DNA of 64,000 bases from Streptomyces longisporoflavus (lineage in GTDB: Bacteria > Actinomycetota > Actinomycetes > Streptomycetales > Streptomycetaceae), in the NCBI RefSeq assembly GCF_014649775.1, contig NZ_BMTR01000019.1, forward strand, positions 1 through 64,000. Direction: 5' to 3'. The position numbers were made by a program, and so were the translations under genes. Positions 1 to 8,269 of this stretch are shown here, in pieces; the stretch's first letter is position 1, and each line of letters begins with the position of its first letter. Under the pieces are notes generated by a model. It searched no databases. It was not told the DNA's origin and saw nothing but the letters and a program-made list of their open reading frames with translations.

Positions 1-2
1 AC

Positions 3-59
3 GTCGGCATCATCGGCATGCTGATCCTCACGCGCTGGTGGGACTTCTGGACCAGCTGA
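3..59 (+). CDS. C-terminal end of a probable membrane protein (partial)
   Basis: Only the last 18 codons lie in the window. They begin with an aliphatic stretch (VGIIGMLIL), end in RWWDFWTS and stop with TGA. The pattern fits the end of a last transmembrane helix followed by a short aromatic tail. It reads in the same direction as rarA, 54 bases away. From memory a vitamin K epoxide reductase-like gene sits near here in other Streptomyces, but nothing in these residues proves that, so the family is left open. Confidence 0.5.
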   Translation, partial: VGIIGMLILTRWWDFWTS

Positions 60-113
60 CGGGTTCCCCGGCCACGGGCGGCGTTGTCAGTGGGCTGACG
101 TAGGGTTCGAAGC

Positions 114-1463
114 GTGGAGCCCGACCTGTTCACCGCAGCTGCCGAGGACCGCCAGGAGAAGGACCCTTCGACAAGTCCCCTGGCCGTCCGGATGCGCCCG
201 CGCACCCTCGAAGAAGTAGTCGGCCAGCAGCACCTGCTGAAGCCGGGCTCGCCCCTGCGGAGACTGGTGGGCGAGGGCGGGGGAGGACCGGCGGGACCCT
301 CGTCGGTGTTCCTGTGGGGCCCGCCGGGCATCGGCAAGACGACCCTCGCCTACGTGGTCTCGAAGGCCACGAACAAGCGCTTCGTCGAGCTCTCCGCGAT
401 CACCGCGGGCGTGAAGGAAGTCCGCGCGGTCATCGACGGGGCCCGCAGGGCGATGGGCGGTCACGGCAAGGAGACCGTCCTCTTCCTGGACGAGATCCAC
501 CGCTTCAGCAAGGCCCAGCAGGACTCCCTGCTGCCCGCCGTCGAGAACCGCTGGGTGACGCTGATCGCGGCGACGACCGAGAACCCGTACTTCTCGATCA
601 TCTCCCCGCTCCTGTCCCGCTCCCTGCTCCTCACGCTCGAACCGCTCACGGACGACGACCTGCGCGGCCTGCTGCGCCGGGCGCTCAGCGAGGAGCGGGG
701 CCTCGGCGGCGCGGTGGAGCTGCCCGAGGACACCGAGGAGCATCTCCTGCGGATCTCCGGCGGCGACGCCCGGCGCGCGCTCACCGCCCTGGAGGCGGGC
801 GCCGGCTCGGCCCTGGCCAAGGGCGAGAAGGAGATCACCCTCCAGACCCTGGAGGAGTCGGTCGACCGCGCCGCCGTGAAGTACGACCGGGACGGCGACC
901 AGCACTACGACGTCGCGAGCGCCCTCATCAAGTCCATCCGCGGTTCGGACGTCGACGCGGCCCTGCACTATCTCGCCCGGATGATCGAGGCGGGCGAGGA
1001 CCCCCGCTTCATCGCACGGCGCCTGATGATCTCCGCGAGCGAGGACATCGGCCTCGCCGACCCCACGGCGCTGCCCACGGCCGTCGCCGCCGCCCAGGCC
1101 GTCGCCATGATCGGCTTCCCGGAGGTCGCGCTCACCCTCAGCCACGCCACGATCGCCCTCGCCCTGGCCCCGAAGTCGAACGCCGCGACGATCGCCATCC
1201 AGTCCGCCCGGGCCGACGTCCGCGCGGGACTCGCGGGCCCCGTCCCGCCCCACCTGCGCGACGGGCACTACAAGGGAGCGGCCAAGCTCGGCCACGCCCA
1301 GGGCTACGTGTATCCGCACGACGTACCGGGCGCGATCGCCGCCCAGCAGTACGCACCGGACACCGTCGCCGCCAAGCGCTACTACCAACCCACGCGGTAC
1401 GGAGCCGAGGCGCGGTACGCGGACGTGGTCGAGCGGGTCCGCGAGCGCCTCAAGGGCGAGTAG
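114..1463 (+). CDS. rarA: Replication-associated recombination protein A (RarA/MgsA) AAA+ ATPase
   Basis: A clamp-loader-like AAA+ ATPase that acts at stalled replication forks together with SSB and the replisome. The 449-residue protein has the usual family length. Walker A is GPPGIGKT at about residues 69-76 and Walker B is LFLDEIHRF near 123-131. They are followed by the sensor-1 stretch TLIAATTENPYFSI and the arginine-finger region LLSRSLLL. The C-terminal tetramerisation domain contains the family signature SEDIGLADP (about 305-315) and a C-terminal YQPTRYG. The GTG at 114 gives the normal N-terminus (MEPDLFTAAA). No clear ribosome binding site precedes it, and a weak -10-like TAGGGT at 101-106 would put a transcript start close to the GTG, so a leaderless message is possible. 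The gene appears to be a single-gene unit before rpsD. Confidence 0.93.
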   Translation: MEPDLFTAAAEDRQEKDPSTSPLAVRMRPRTLEEVVGQQHLLKPGSPLRRLVGEGGGGPAGPSSVFLWGPPGIGKTTLAYVVSKATNKRFVELSAITAGVKEVRAVIDGARRAMGGHGKETVLFLDEIHRFSKAQQDSLLPAVENRWVTLIAATTENPYFSIISPLLSRSLLLTLEPLTDDDLRGLLRRALSEERGLGGAVELPEDTEEHLLRISGGDARRALTALEAGAGSALAKGEKEITLQTLEESVDRAAVKYDRDGDQHYDVASALIKSIRGSDVDAALHYLARMIEAGEDPRFIARRLMISASEDIGLADPTALPTAVAAAQAVAMIGFPEVALTLSHATIALALAPKSNAATIAIQSARADVRAGLAGPVPPHLRDGHYKGAAKLGHAQGYVYPHDVPGAIAAQQYAPDTVAAKRYYQPTRYGAEARYADVVERVRERLKGE

Positions 1464-1833
1464 CGCACCCCCGAGGTCACCGCGGCTGAGGCACCCTCCG
1501 TCACCCGGTACACTTGCCCGAAGTGCTGCGTCCCGTGTCCGGTCTCGTACCGGCGCCACCAGAACGGGACATCCAGCCGGAGCCCCGGACCTCGCGGTCC
1601 AGGGATCTCCAGGAGCGTCGCGCACCGTCGAAGGTGTCGCGGGCAGCCCACCACCATCTCGTACTGCGGGAATCGGTCGGTGGGCCACTCGCGTGCTGCA
1701 CATAGTGCCCAGACCCGGGAGCGGCTGCCCGCCGGATCCAGAACCACCGGATCCGATGGGTTTCCCGAGCTGCGGATGCGACCTCCCCTAACCCTGGTGA
1801 AGCCGATTTCACACTGAACAGAGAGGTTGGTTC
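1464..1833 (+). promoter_or_regulatory. Structured non-coding leader/promoter region of rpsD
   Basis: A 370-base gap without a convincing gene. A TACACT -10-like box lies at 1509-1514 with only a weak -35, which would give a leader of about 310 nt. Three hairpins can be drawn by eye. 1530-1570 has an outer stem GTCCCGT/ACGGGAC enclosing CCGGT/ACCGG. 1579-1610 pairs GGAG-CCC-GGACC with GGTCC-GGG-CTCC around a TCGC loop. 1733-1755 pairs CGGATCC with GGATCCG. S4 is a known autogenous translational repressor in other bacteria, so an autoregulatory leader is a reasonable inference but is unproven here. A 63-codon reading frame at 1514-1705 overlaps the hairpins, has no recognisable family and is not called. 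Confidence 0.45.
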
Positions 1834-2448
1834 ATGACGAACCAGTCCCGCCCCAAGGTCAAGAAGTCGCGTGCCCTCGGCATCGCGCTGACCCCGAAGG
1901 CCGTCAAGTACTTCGAGGCCCGCCCCTACCCGCCGGGCGAGCACGGCCGTGGGCGCAAGCAGAACTCGGACTACAAGGTCCGTCTGCTCGAGAAGCAGCG
2001 TCTGCGCGCGCAGTACGACATCAGCGAGAAGCAGATGGCCCGTGCGTACGACCGCGCCAAGAAGGCCGAAGGCAAGACCGGCGAGGCCCTGGTCATCGAG
2101 CTCGAGCGCCGTCTCGACGCCCTGATCCTGCGTTCGGGCATCGCCCGCACGATCTACCAGGCCCGTCAGATGGTCAGCCACGGCCACATCGAGGTCAACG
2201 GCGGCAAGGTCGACAAGCCGTCGTTCCGTGTCCGTCCCGACGACGTCGTGATGGTCCGCGAGCGCAGCCGCGAGAAGCCGCTGTTCCAGGTCGCCCGCGA
2301 GGGCGGTTTCGCCCCCGACGGCGAGATCCCGCGTTACCTCCAGGTCAACCTGAAGGCCCTGGCCTTCCGCCTGGACCGTGACCCGAACCGCAAGGAGATC
2401 CCCGTGATCTGCGACGAGCAGCTCGTCGTCGAGTACTACGCCCGCTGA
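1834..2448 (+). CDS. rpsD: 30S ribosomal protein S4
   Basis: Primary 16S rRNA-binding protein of the small-subunit body, also part of the mRNA entry helicase site. The 204-residue protein carries the S4 N-terminal domain (RPKVKKSRALGIALTPKAVKYFEARPYPPGEHG) and the S4 RNA-binding fold near residues 93-155 (LERRLDALILRSGIARTIYQARQMVSHGHI). The ATG at 1834 is preceded by AGAGG with good spacing. The N-terminus lacks the CXXC zinc motif of the cysteine-containing S4 type, so this is the zinc-independent (C-) form. It is transcribed alone, away from the alpha operon, behind a long structured leader. A strong terminator follows at 2475-2520. Its last 13 bases overlap the end of the opposing ATPase gene. 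Confidence 0.97.
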   Translation: MTNQSRPKVKKSRALGIALTPKAVKYFEARPYPPGEHGRGRKQNSDYKVRLLEKQRLRAQYDISEKQMARAYDRAKKAEGKTGEALVIELERRLDALILRSGIARTIYQARQMVSHGHIEVNGGKVDKPSFRVRPDDVVMVRERSREKPLFQVAREGGFAPDGEIPRYLQVNLKALAFRLDRDPNRKEIPVICDEQLVVEYYAR

Positions 2449-4616
2449 CCCGGACGTAGCTCTCCCTGCTTCAGCCCGTCGCCCGCCCTTCCTTCGTGGA
2501 GGGGCAGGCGGCGGGTTTTTGCTTTGCCCCCGGTGCTCGCGCGCAGGGCCCGCGACACGGCGTCGTCCGGCGTGAGCCGGGCCCCGACGGCCAGACAGTC
2601 CTCGTAGCGCGCGTCGCCCAGCTGCTCGCGGGCCCGTGCCTCGCACAGCGCGTGCGGCCGGCCGAAGTTCCCCGAGCCGAACAGCGGCGGCCCCACCGAG
2701 GGCCAGATGCGGGATGCGGCGCCCTGCAGAACCGCGGCCTCCGCCGGGTCGCCCTCCACTGCCGTGAACAGGGCGAGCAGCTCGATCGCGAGCACCGTGC
2801 CGAGCAGGTCGTGGAAGGCGTGGTCCAGGGCGAGGCACCGCATGACCAGCTCACGGGCGGTGGCGGGCTCACCGCGCGTCCAGGCCGCGAAGCCGAGCAC
2901 ATAGAGGGCGTACGCGAGAGTCCAGCGCTCGCCGTGGTCCTCGCAGACCTGGCGGACGTCCTCGCAGAGCACGACCGCGTCGGCGATCTCGCCGCGGAAG
3001 GCAAGGGCCATCGCCAGCTCGACCTGGCCCATCAGGACGTTGCTGTTGAGCTCGCCGAGCTCGTGGTACTGGTCTAGGGCCGAGCGCAGCAGGGTCTCGG
3101 CCCGCTCCACGTCGTCGGTGAGGAGCGCGAGACAGCCGGTGCGGTGCACGGCGTACGCGGTCGCGATGGCGCTGCCGGTACGTTCCGCCTCGTCCTTGCA
3201 CTCCTGCAGCGCGGCGAGCGCGGCGGCCGTGTCGCCCTGCAGGACCGCGACGTAGCCGAGCACCCACAGCGCCTTGAGGCGGGAGTCGTCGTGGTCGCCG
3301 TCCAGCTCGAGGGCCCGGTCGAGCCAGTGCCGGCCCTCCGCGAGCCGCCCGCAGCCGACCCAGTAGAACCACAGGCTGCCCGCGAGATACTGCCCCAGAT
3401 GCGTCTCGTCCGGCTCGGTCAGGCAGTACTCGAGAGCGCCCCGCAGGTTGGGCAGCTCGACGTCGACGAGTTCGGCGACCCGCGCCTGGCGCGGCGAGAA
3501 CCAGTCAAGCTCGCACCAGGTGGCCAGGCCCATGTACCAGTCGCGGTGCCGGCGCCGCATGCGCGCGGCGTCGCCGGTCGCCTCCAGCCAGTCGGCGCCG
3601 TACGCCCGGACCGTGTCGAGCATGCGGTAGCGGACGCCCGTCGGCCCTTCCTCGCGGGTCACGACGGACTGGGCGAGCAGCTCGCCGAGCACGTCGAGCA
3701 CGTCGTCGGCGCGCAGACCGTCGCCGGTGCAGATGTACTCGACCGCGTCCAGGTCGAAGGGGCCGCAGAACACCGAGAGCCGCGCCCACAGCAGACGCTC
3801 CTGCGCCGTGCACAGCTCATGGCTCCAGCCGATGGCCGTACGCAGGGTCTGGTGCCGCGGCAGTACATCGCGCCGGGTGCCGGTGAGCAGCGCGAAGCGG
3901 TCGTCGAGGCGGGACAGCAGCTGCGCGGGCGAGAGAGCCCGCAGCCGCCCCGCCGCCAGCTCCAGGGCCAGCGGGATCCCGTCCAGGCGGCGGCACAGCT
4001 CCGCTACGTCCGCCTCGTTCCCCTCGTCCAGGACGAACCCCGGGAGCCCCGCCGCCGCACGGTCGGCGAAGAGCGCCGCCGCGTCCGGTGCGGGCAGCGG
4101 CGCGAGCGGGAAGATCCGCTCGCCCCCGGTGTCGAGGGGCCTGCGCCCCACCGCGAGCACGCGAAGACCGGGGCAGCGGTGCAGCAGATCCCCCACCAGC
4201 GAGGCGCACGCCTCCACCAGATGCTCGAACCCGTCGAGGACGAGCAGGACTTCCCGCTCGGCGAGATGGTCGACGAGTACCTTGCGCGGTGTGCGGTGCG
4301 TGTGATCCGTCAGACGCAGCGCGTCGGCGACCGCGTGCTCCACCAGTTCCGGATCACGGACCGCCGAGAGCTCCACCAGCCAGGCGCCGCCCCGCGAAGC
4401 GGCCGCGGCGGCCGCGCGGACGGCGAGGCGCGATTTCCCGACACCGCCGACGCCGGTCACCGTGATCAGGCGTCCGGTCTCCAACGCGGCGGTGAGCGCG
4501 GCCAGTTCGTCGGTGCGTCCCACGAAGGCGGTGAGTTCCAGGGGCAGGTTGCCGGGTCCGGGGGCCTGCGCGGGGAGGCTGTGCCGGTGATCGCCCGTGC
4601 GCTGATCGCGTCGCAT
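2436..4616 (-). CDS. STAND/AfsR-like ATPase with TPR-type C-terminus, no DNA-binding domain
   Basis: A signal-transduction ATPase of the NB-ARC/STAND type, seen in LuxR- and SARP-family regulators. From the ATG at 4616 it has about 726 residues. The order is a short N-terminus, the entry motif ELTAFVGRTDEL, Walker A GVGGVGKS, Walker B VLLVLDGFEHL, an NB-ARC-like GIPLALELAAGRL motif, then a helical-repeat region rich in A/L/E with TPR-like spacing. Relatives usually continue after LTPDDAVSRAL into a LuxR helix-turn-helix. Here that domain is absent and the protein runs through the rpsD terminator (basic tail TGGKAKTRRLPLHEG) to stop inside rpsD. An upstream ATG at 4655 is possible, but the inverted repeat and promoter-like sequence lie between the two, so 4616 is preferred. 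Function and ligand are unknown. Confidence 0.75.
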   Translation of the reverse strand: MRRDQRTGDHRHSLPAQAPGPGNLPLELTAFVGRTDELAALTAALETGRLITVTGVGGVGKSRLAVRAAAAAASRGGAWLVELSAVRDPELVEHAVADALRLTDHTHRTPRKVLVDHLAEREVLLVLDGFEHLVEACASLVGDLLHRCPGLRVLAVGRRPLDTGGERIFPLAPLPAPDAAALFADRAAAGLPGFVLDEGNEADVAELCRRLDGIPLALELAAGRLRALSPAQLLSRLDDRFALLTGTRRDVLPRHQTLRTAIGWSHELCTAQERLLWARLSVFCGPFDLDAVEYICTGDGLRADDVLDVLGELLAQSVVTREEGPTGVRYRMLDTVRAYGADWLEATGDAARMRRRHRDWYMGLATWCELDWFSPRQARVAELVDVELPNLRGALEYCLTEPDETHLGQYLAGSLWFYWVGCGRLAEGRHWLDRALELDGDHDDSRLKALWVLGYVAVLQGDTAAALAALQECKDEAERTGSAIATAYAVHRTGCLALLTDDVERAETLLRSALDQYHELGELNSNVLMGQVELAMALAFRGEIADAVVLCEDVRQVCEDHGERWTLAYALYVLGFAAWTRGEPATARELVMRCLALDHAFHDLLGTVLAIELLALFTAVEGDPAEAAVLQGAASRIWPSVGPPLFGSGNFGRPHALCEARAREQLGDARYEDCLAVGARLTPDDAVSRALRASTGGKAKTRRLPLHEGRAGDGLKQGELRPGQRA
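2475..2520 (+). terminator. Rho-independent terminator of rpsD
   Basis: A GC-rich imperfect hairpin (CCCG..CGCC..CCCT pairing with AGGGG..GCGGCGGG) is followed by TTTTT, a textbook intrinsic terminator 27 bases after the rpsD stop. It lies inside the 3' end of the opposing ATPase reading frame, whose last codons are therefore terminator DNA. Confidence 0.8.
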
Positions 4617-4620
4617 GAGA

Positions 4621-4641
4621 TACGCAGCGTACCGATGCGTA
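4621..4641. promoter_or_regulatory. Inverted repeat just upstream of the ATPase gene (putative operator)
   Basis: TACGCA and TGCGTA flank a 9-base spacer, five bases upstream of the ATG at 4616. On the minus strand a TTGTAC...TACGCT pair with 18-base spacing overlaps the repeat, which suggests an operator over a promoter giving a short or leaderless transcript. No regulator is identified. Confidence 0.4.
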
Positions 4642-4777
4642 AGCGGTCCGTACAATCACTTGAGGCAACTCCCCTGACCGAACGCGGTAATGCGGTGCGG
4701 AGCCTTCGCCCCGGCGCGATAGGGTCGGGGGACGACTTTTCGATGTTCGGAACCGATGTTTCAGGGAGCGGTGCGCA

Positions 4778-5227
4778 GTGTCGGGTGGAGAGGTGGCCGG
4801 GATCCTGGTGGCCGTCTTCTGGGCGATCCTGGTCTCCTTCCTGGCCGTGGTGCTCGTGAGGCTGGCGCAGACGCTCAGGGCGACGACCAAGCTCGTCGCG
4901 GAAGTGACCGAGCAGGCCGTCCCGCTCCTCTCCGACGCCTCCACCGCGGTGCGCTCGGCGCAGACCCAGATCGACCGGGTCGACGCCATCGCGTCGGACG
5001 TCCAGGAAGTCACCTCGAACGCGTCGGCGCTCTCCACGACGGTGGCCTCCACCTTCGGCGGGCCCCTCGTCAAGGTCGCGGCGTTCGGCTACGGGGTGCG
5101 CAGGGCCCTGGGCCGCAAGGCAGGACCCGAAACAGACCATGTGCCACCGGCACCCGCCCGACGTACCGTGATCGTGGGGCGCACGGTCCCCTCCGCACGG
5201 CGGCGGGGCAAGCGGAAGAAGGACTGA
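4778..5227 (+). CDS. DUF948-family membrane protein
   Basis: A small single-pass membrane protein of 149 residues. The N-terminus VAGILVAVFWAILVSFLAVVLV is one hydrophobic helix. It is followed by a long polar, probably coiled-coil region (LRATTKLVAEVTEQAVPLL, then TQIDRVDAIASDVQEV) and a basic tail ending RRRGKRKKD. This matches the DUF948 family, whose role is unknown. The GTG at 4778 is preceded by AGGGAGCGG. The next gene starts 8 bases after the stop and alaS follows directly, so the three are probably one operon, a linkage I recall as conserved in actinobacteria. A functional tie to alanyl-tRNA synthetase is not evident from the sequence. Confidence 0.8.
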   Translation: MSGGEVAGILVAVFWAILVSFLAVVLVRLAQTLRATTKLVAEVTEQAVPLLSDASTAVRSAQTQIDRVDAIASDVQEVTSNASALSTTVASTFGGPLVKVAAFGYGVRRALGRKAGPETDHVPPAPARRTVIVGRTVPSARRRGKRKKD

Positions 5228-5234
5228 CGCAGCG

Positions 5235-5600
5235 ATGTTCCGCCGTACGTTCTGGTTCACCGCGGGCGCCGCGGCCGGTGTGTGGGCCACCACCAAGGTC
5301 AACCGCAAGATCAGGCAACTGACCCCCGAGAGCCTCGCGGCGCAGGCCGCGAACAAGGCGGTCGAGGCGGGTCACAAGCTCAAGGACTTCGCTCTCGACG
5401 TCCGCGACGGCATGGCCCAGCGCGAGGCCGAACTGGGCGAGGCCCTCGGTCTCGAGGCCCCGGTCGACCCCGGACTTCCGGGGCGGCACCGTGTCGTGGT
5501 GGCCATCGAGAACGGCAAGACCAGCAAGACCGACAAGAACACGCAGGGCAAGTACCTCTCGAAGTCGAAGTACTCGTACAACCGGAATGAGGACCACTGA
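5235..5600 (+). CDS. Small conserved actinobacterial protein (DUF6167-type)
   Basis: A 121-residue protein with a short hydrophobic N-terminus (FWFTAGAAAGVWATT), probably one weak transmembrane or amphipathic segment, then a charged helix (VEAGHKLKDFALDVRDGMAQ) and a hydrophilic, lysine- and serine-rich tail ending NRNEDH. It is typical of the small DUF6167 protein found before alaS in streptomycetes. No catalytic motif is visible. Its TGA overlaps the ATG of alaS (TGATG), so translation of alaS is probably coupled to it. The role is unknown. Confidence 0.75.
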   Translation: MFRRTFWFTAGAAAGVWATTKVNRKIRQLTPESLAAQAANKAVEAGHKLKDFALDVRDGMAQREAELGEALGLEAPVDPGLPGRHRVVVAIENGKTSKTDKNTQGKYLSKSKYSYNRNEDH

Positions 5601-8269
5601 TGGAGTCGGCCGAGATTCGCCGCCGCTGGCTGAGCTTCTTCGAGGAGCGCGGGCACACCGTCGTCCCTTCGGCGTCGCTCATCGCGGACGACCCGACTCT
5701 GCTCCTCGTCCCCGCGGGCATGGTGCCCTTCAAGCCCTACTTCCTGGGTGAGGTCAAGCCGCAGTTCTCGCGCGCCACGAGCGTGCAGAAGTGCGTGCGC
5801 ACGCCCGACATCGAAGAGGTCGGCAAGACCACGCGGCACGGCACGTTCTTCCAGATGTGCGGCAACTTCTCCTTTGGCGACTACTTCAAGGAAGGCGCCA
5901 TCACGTACGCCTGGGAGCTGCTCACCAGCTCCGTGGCGGACGGCGGCTACGGCCTCGACCCCGAGCGCCTGTGGGTGACGGTCTACCTCGACGACGACGA
6001 GGCCGAGACCATCTGGCGCGAGAAGGTGGGCGTACCCGCCGAGCGCATCCAGCGCCTGGGCAAGAAGGACAACTACTGGTCCATGGGCGTCCCCGGACCC
6101 TGCGGCCCCTGCTCCGAGATCAACTACGACCGCGGCCCCGAGTTCGGCGTCGAGGGCGGCCCCGCCGTCAACGACGAGCGCTACGTGGAGATCTGGAACC
6201 TGGTCTTCATGCAGTACGAGCGCGGCGAGGGCACCTCGAAGGAGGACTTCGAGATCCTCGGCGAGCTGCCCAGCAAGAACATCGACACCGGCCTCGGTCT
6301 CGAACGCCTCGCGATGATCCTGCAGGGCGTACAGAACATGTACGAGACCGACACCCTGCGCGTCGTCATGGACAAGGCCACCGAACTGACCGGCGTGCGG
6401 TACGGCGCCGAGCAGGGCTCTGACGTCTCCCTGCGCGTGGTCGCCGACCACATGCGGACGTCCGTGATGCTCATCGGCGACGGCGTCACCCCCGGCAACG
6501 AAGGCCGCGGCTATGTGCTGCGCCGCATCATGCGCCGCGCCATCCGCAACATGCGTCTGATGGGCGCCACAGGACCGGTCGTCCACGAGCTCGTCGACAC
6601 GGTCATCAAGTCGATGGGCGAGCAGTACCCCGAGCTGCGATCCGACCGCAAGCGCATCGAGACCGTCGCGCTCGCCGAAGAGGCCGCCTTCCTCAAGGCC
6701 CTCAAGGGCGGCACGAACATTCTCGACACCGCCGTCACCGAGACCAAGGCCGTCGGCGGCAAGGTCCTCTCCGGCGACAAGGCGTTCCTGCTGCACGACA
6801 CGTGGGGCTTCCCGATCGACCTCACCCTGGAGATGGCCGCCGAACAGGGCCTCTCGGTGGACGAGGACGGCTTCCGGCGCCTGATGAAGGAGCAGCGGGA
6901 GCGCGCCAAGGCCGACGCCCAGGCCAAGAAGACCGGCCACGCCGACCTGCACGCCTACCGCGAGATCGCCGACAACGCCGGCGCCACGGACTTCACCGGC
7001 TACACCCTCACCGAGAACGAGGCCTCGATCGTCGGCCTCCTGGTCAACGGCGTCTCGTCGCCCGCCGCCCGCGAGGGCGACGAGGTCGAGGTCGTCCTCG
7101 ACCGCACCCCCTTCTACGCCGAGGGCGGCGGCCAGATCGGTGACACCGGCCGGATCCGCCTCGACAACGGCGCGGTCGTCGAGATCCGCGACGTGCAGAA
7201 GCCGGTCCCCGGCGTGCACGTCCACAAGGGTGTCGTCCAGGTGGGCGAGATCACCGTCGGCGCACCGGTCTGGGCCTCGATTGACGCGCGCCGCCGCACG
7301 GCCATCGCGCGCGCCCACTCCGCCACGCACCTCACGCACCAGGCGCTGCGCGACGCGCTCGGCCCGACGGCCGCGCAGGCCGGTTCCGAGAACCAGCCCG
7401 GCCGCTTCCGCTTCGACTTCGGCTCTCCGTCCGCCGTGCCCACGGCCGTCATGACGGACGTCGAGCAGAAGATCAACGAAGTGCTCGCCCACGAGCTCGA
7501 CGTGCAGGCCGAGGTCATGTCGATCGACGAGGCCAAGAAGCAGGGCGCCATCGCCGAGTTCGGCGAGAAGTACGGCGAGCGGGTCCGCGTGGTCACCATC
7601 GGCGACTTCTCCAAGGAACTGTGCGGCGGCACGCACGTCCACAACACCGCCCAGCTGGGCCTGGTGAAGCTGCTCGGAGAGTCGTCCATCGGTTCGGGCG
7701 TGCGCCGCATCGAGGCCCTGGTCGGCGTCGACGCGTACAACTTCCTCGCCAAGGAGCACACGGTCGTCGCCCAGCTCCAGGAGCTGATCAAGGGCCGTTC
7801 CGAGGAGCTGCCCGAGAAGGTCGCCGCCATGCTCGGCAAGCTGAAGGACGCGGAGAAGGAGATCGACAAGTTCCGCGCGGAGAAGGTCCTCGCGGCCGCC
7901 GCCGGTCTCGTCGACAGTGCCAAGGACGTACGAGGCGTCGCCCTGGTCACCGGCCAGGTGCCGGACGGCACGGGCGCCGACGACCTGCGCAAGCTGGTCC
8001 TCGACGTGCGCCACCGCATCCCCGGCGACCGCCCGGCCGTCGTCGCCCTGTTCACCACGGCCAACGGCCGACCGCTGACGGTCATCGCCACGAACGAAGC
8101 CGCCCGTGAGCGCGGCCTCAAGGCCGGCGACCTGGTCCGTACGGCCGCCAAGACCCTCGGCGGCGGTGGCGGCGGCAAGCCGGACGTCGCCCAGGGCGGC
8201 GGCCAAAACCCCGCGGCCATCGGTGACGCCATGGCCGCCGTCGAGCGCCTCGTCGGCGAGACGGCCTGA
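5600..8269 (+). CDS. alaS: Alanyl-tRNA synthetase
   Basis: Charges tRNA-Ala in the cytoplasm and deacylates mischarged Ser- and Gly-tRNA-Ala. The 889-residue protein has the normal length and order. The class II catalytic core comes first (ESAEIRRRWLSFFEERGH, FQMCGNFSFGDYFKEGAI), then the tRNA-recognition helices, then the editing domain with the zinc ligands HSATH (about 570-577) and CGGTH (about 674). The C-terminal oligomerisation/C-Ala domain ends in a glycine-rich GGGGGGKPDVAQGGG, where GG-rich DVAQGGG is the usual C-Ala signature. Start and stop both overlap neighbours (TGATG at each end), which places it in one transcript with the two small genes before it and ruvX after it. Confidence 0.98.
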   Translation: MESAEIRRRWLSFFEERGHTVVPSASLIADDPTLLLVPAGMVPFKPYFLGEVKPQFSRATSVQKCVRTPDIEEVGKTTRHGTFFQMCGNFSFGDYFKEGAITYAWELLTSSVADGGYGLDPERLWVTVYLDDDEAETIWREKVGVPAERIQRLGKKDNYWSMGVPGPCGPCSEINYDRGPEFGVEGGPAVNDERYVEIWNLVFMQYERGEGTSKEDFEILGELPSKNIDTGLGLERLAMILQGVQNMYETDTLRVVMDKATELTGVRYGAEQGSDVSLRVVADHMRTSVMLIGDGVTPGNEGRGYVLRRIMRRAIRNMRLMGATGPVVHELVDTVIKSMGEQYPELRSDRKRIETVALAEEAAFLKALKGGTNILDTAVTETKAVGGKVLSGDKAFLLHDTWGFPIDLTLEMAAEQGLSVDEDGFRRLMKEQRERAKADAQAKKTGHADLHAYREIADNAGATDFTGYTLTENEASIVGLLVNGVSSPAAREGDEVEVVLDRTPFYAEGGGQIGDTGRIRLDNGAVVEIRDVQKPVPGVHVHKGVVQVGEITVGAPVWASIDARRRTAIARAHSATHLTHQALRDALGPTAAQAGSENQPGRFRFDFGSPSAVPTAVMTDVEQKINEVLAHELDVQAEVMSIDEAKKQGAIAEFGEKYGERVRVVTIGDFSKELCGGTHVHNTAQLGLVKLLGESSIGSGVRRIEALVGVDAYNFLAKEHTVVAQLQELIKGRSEELPEKVAAMLGKLKDAEKEIDKFRAEKVLAAAAGLVDSAKDVRGVALVTGQVPDGTGADDLRKLVLDVRHRIPGDRPAVVALFTTANGRPLTVIATNEAARERGLKAGDLVRTAAKTLGGGGGGKPDVAQGGGQNPAAIGDAMAAVERLVGETA

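Noticed and set aside
1514..1705. A 63-codon frame before rpsD
   Set aside because: It overlaps the leader hairpins, has no good ribosome binding site and no recognisable family.
5372..8206. A 944-codon open frame on the minus strand
   Set aside because: It lies opposite alaS and is a shadow of high-GC third-codon bias; its translation is low-complexity and matches no family.
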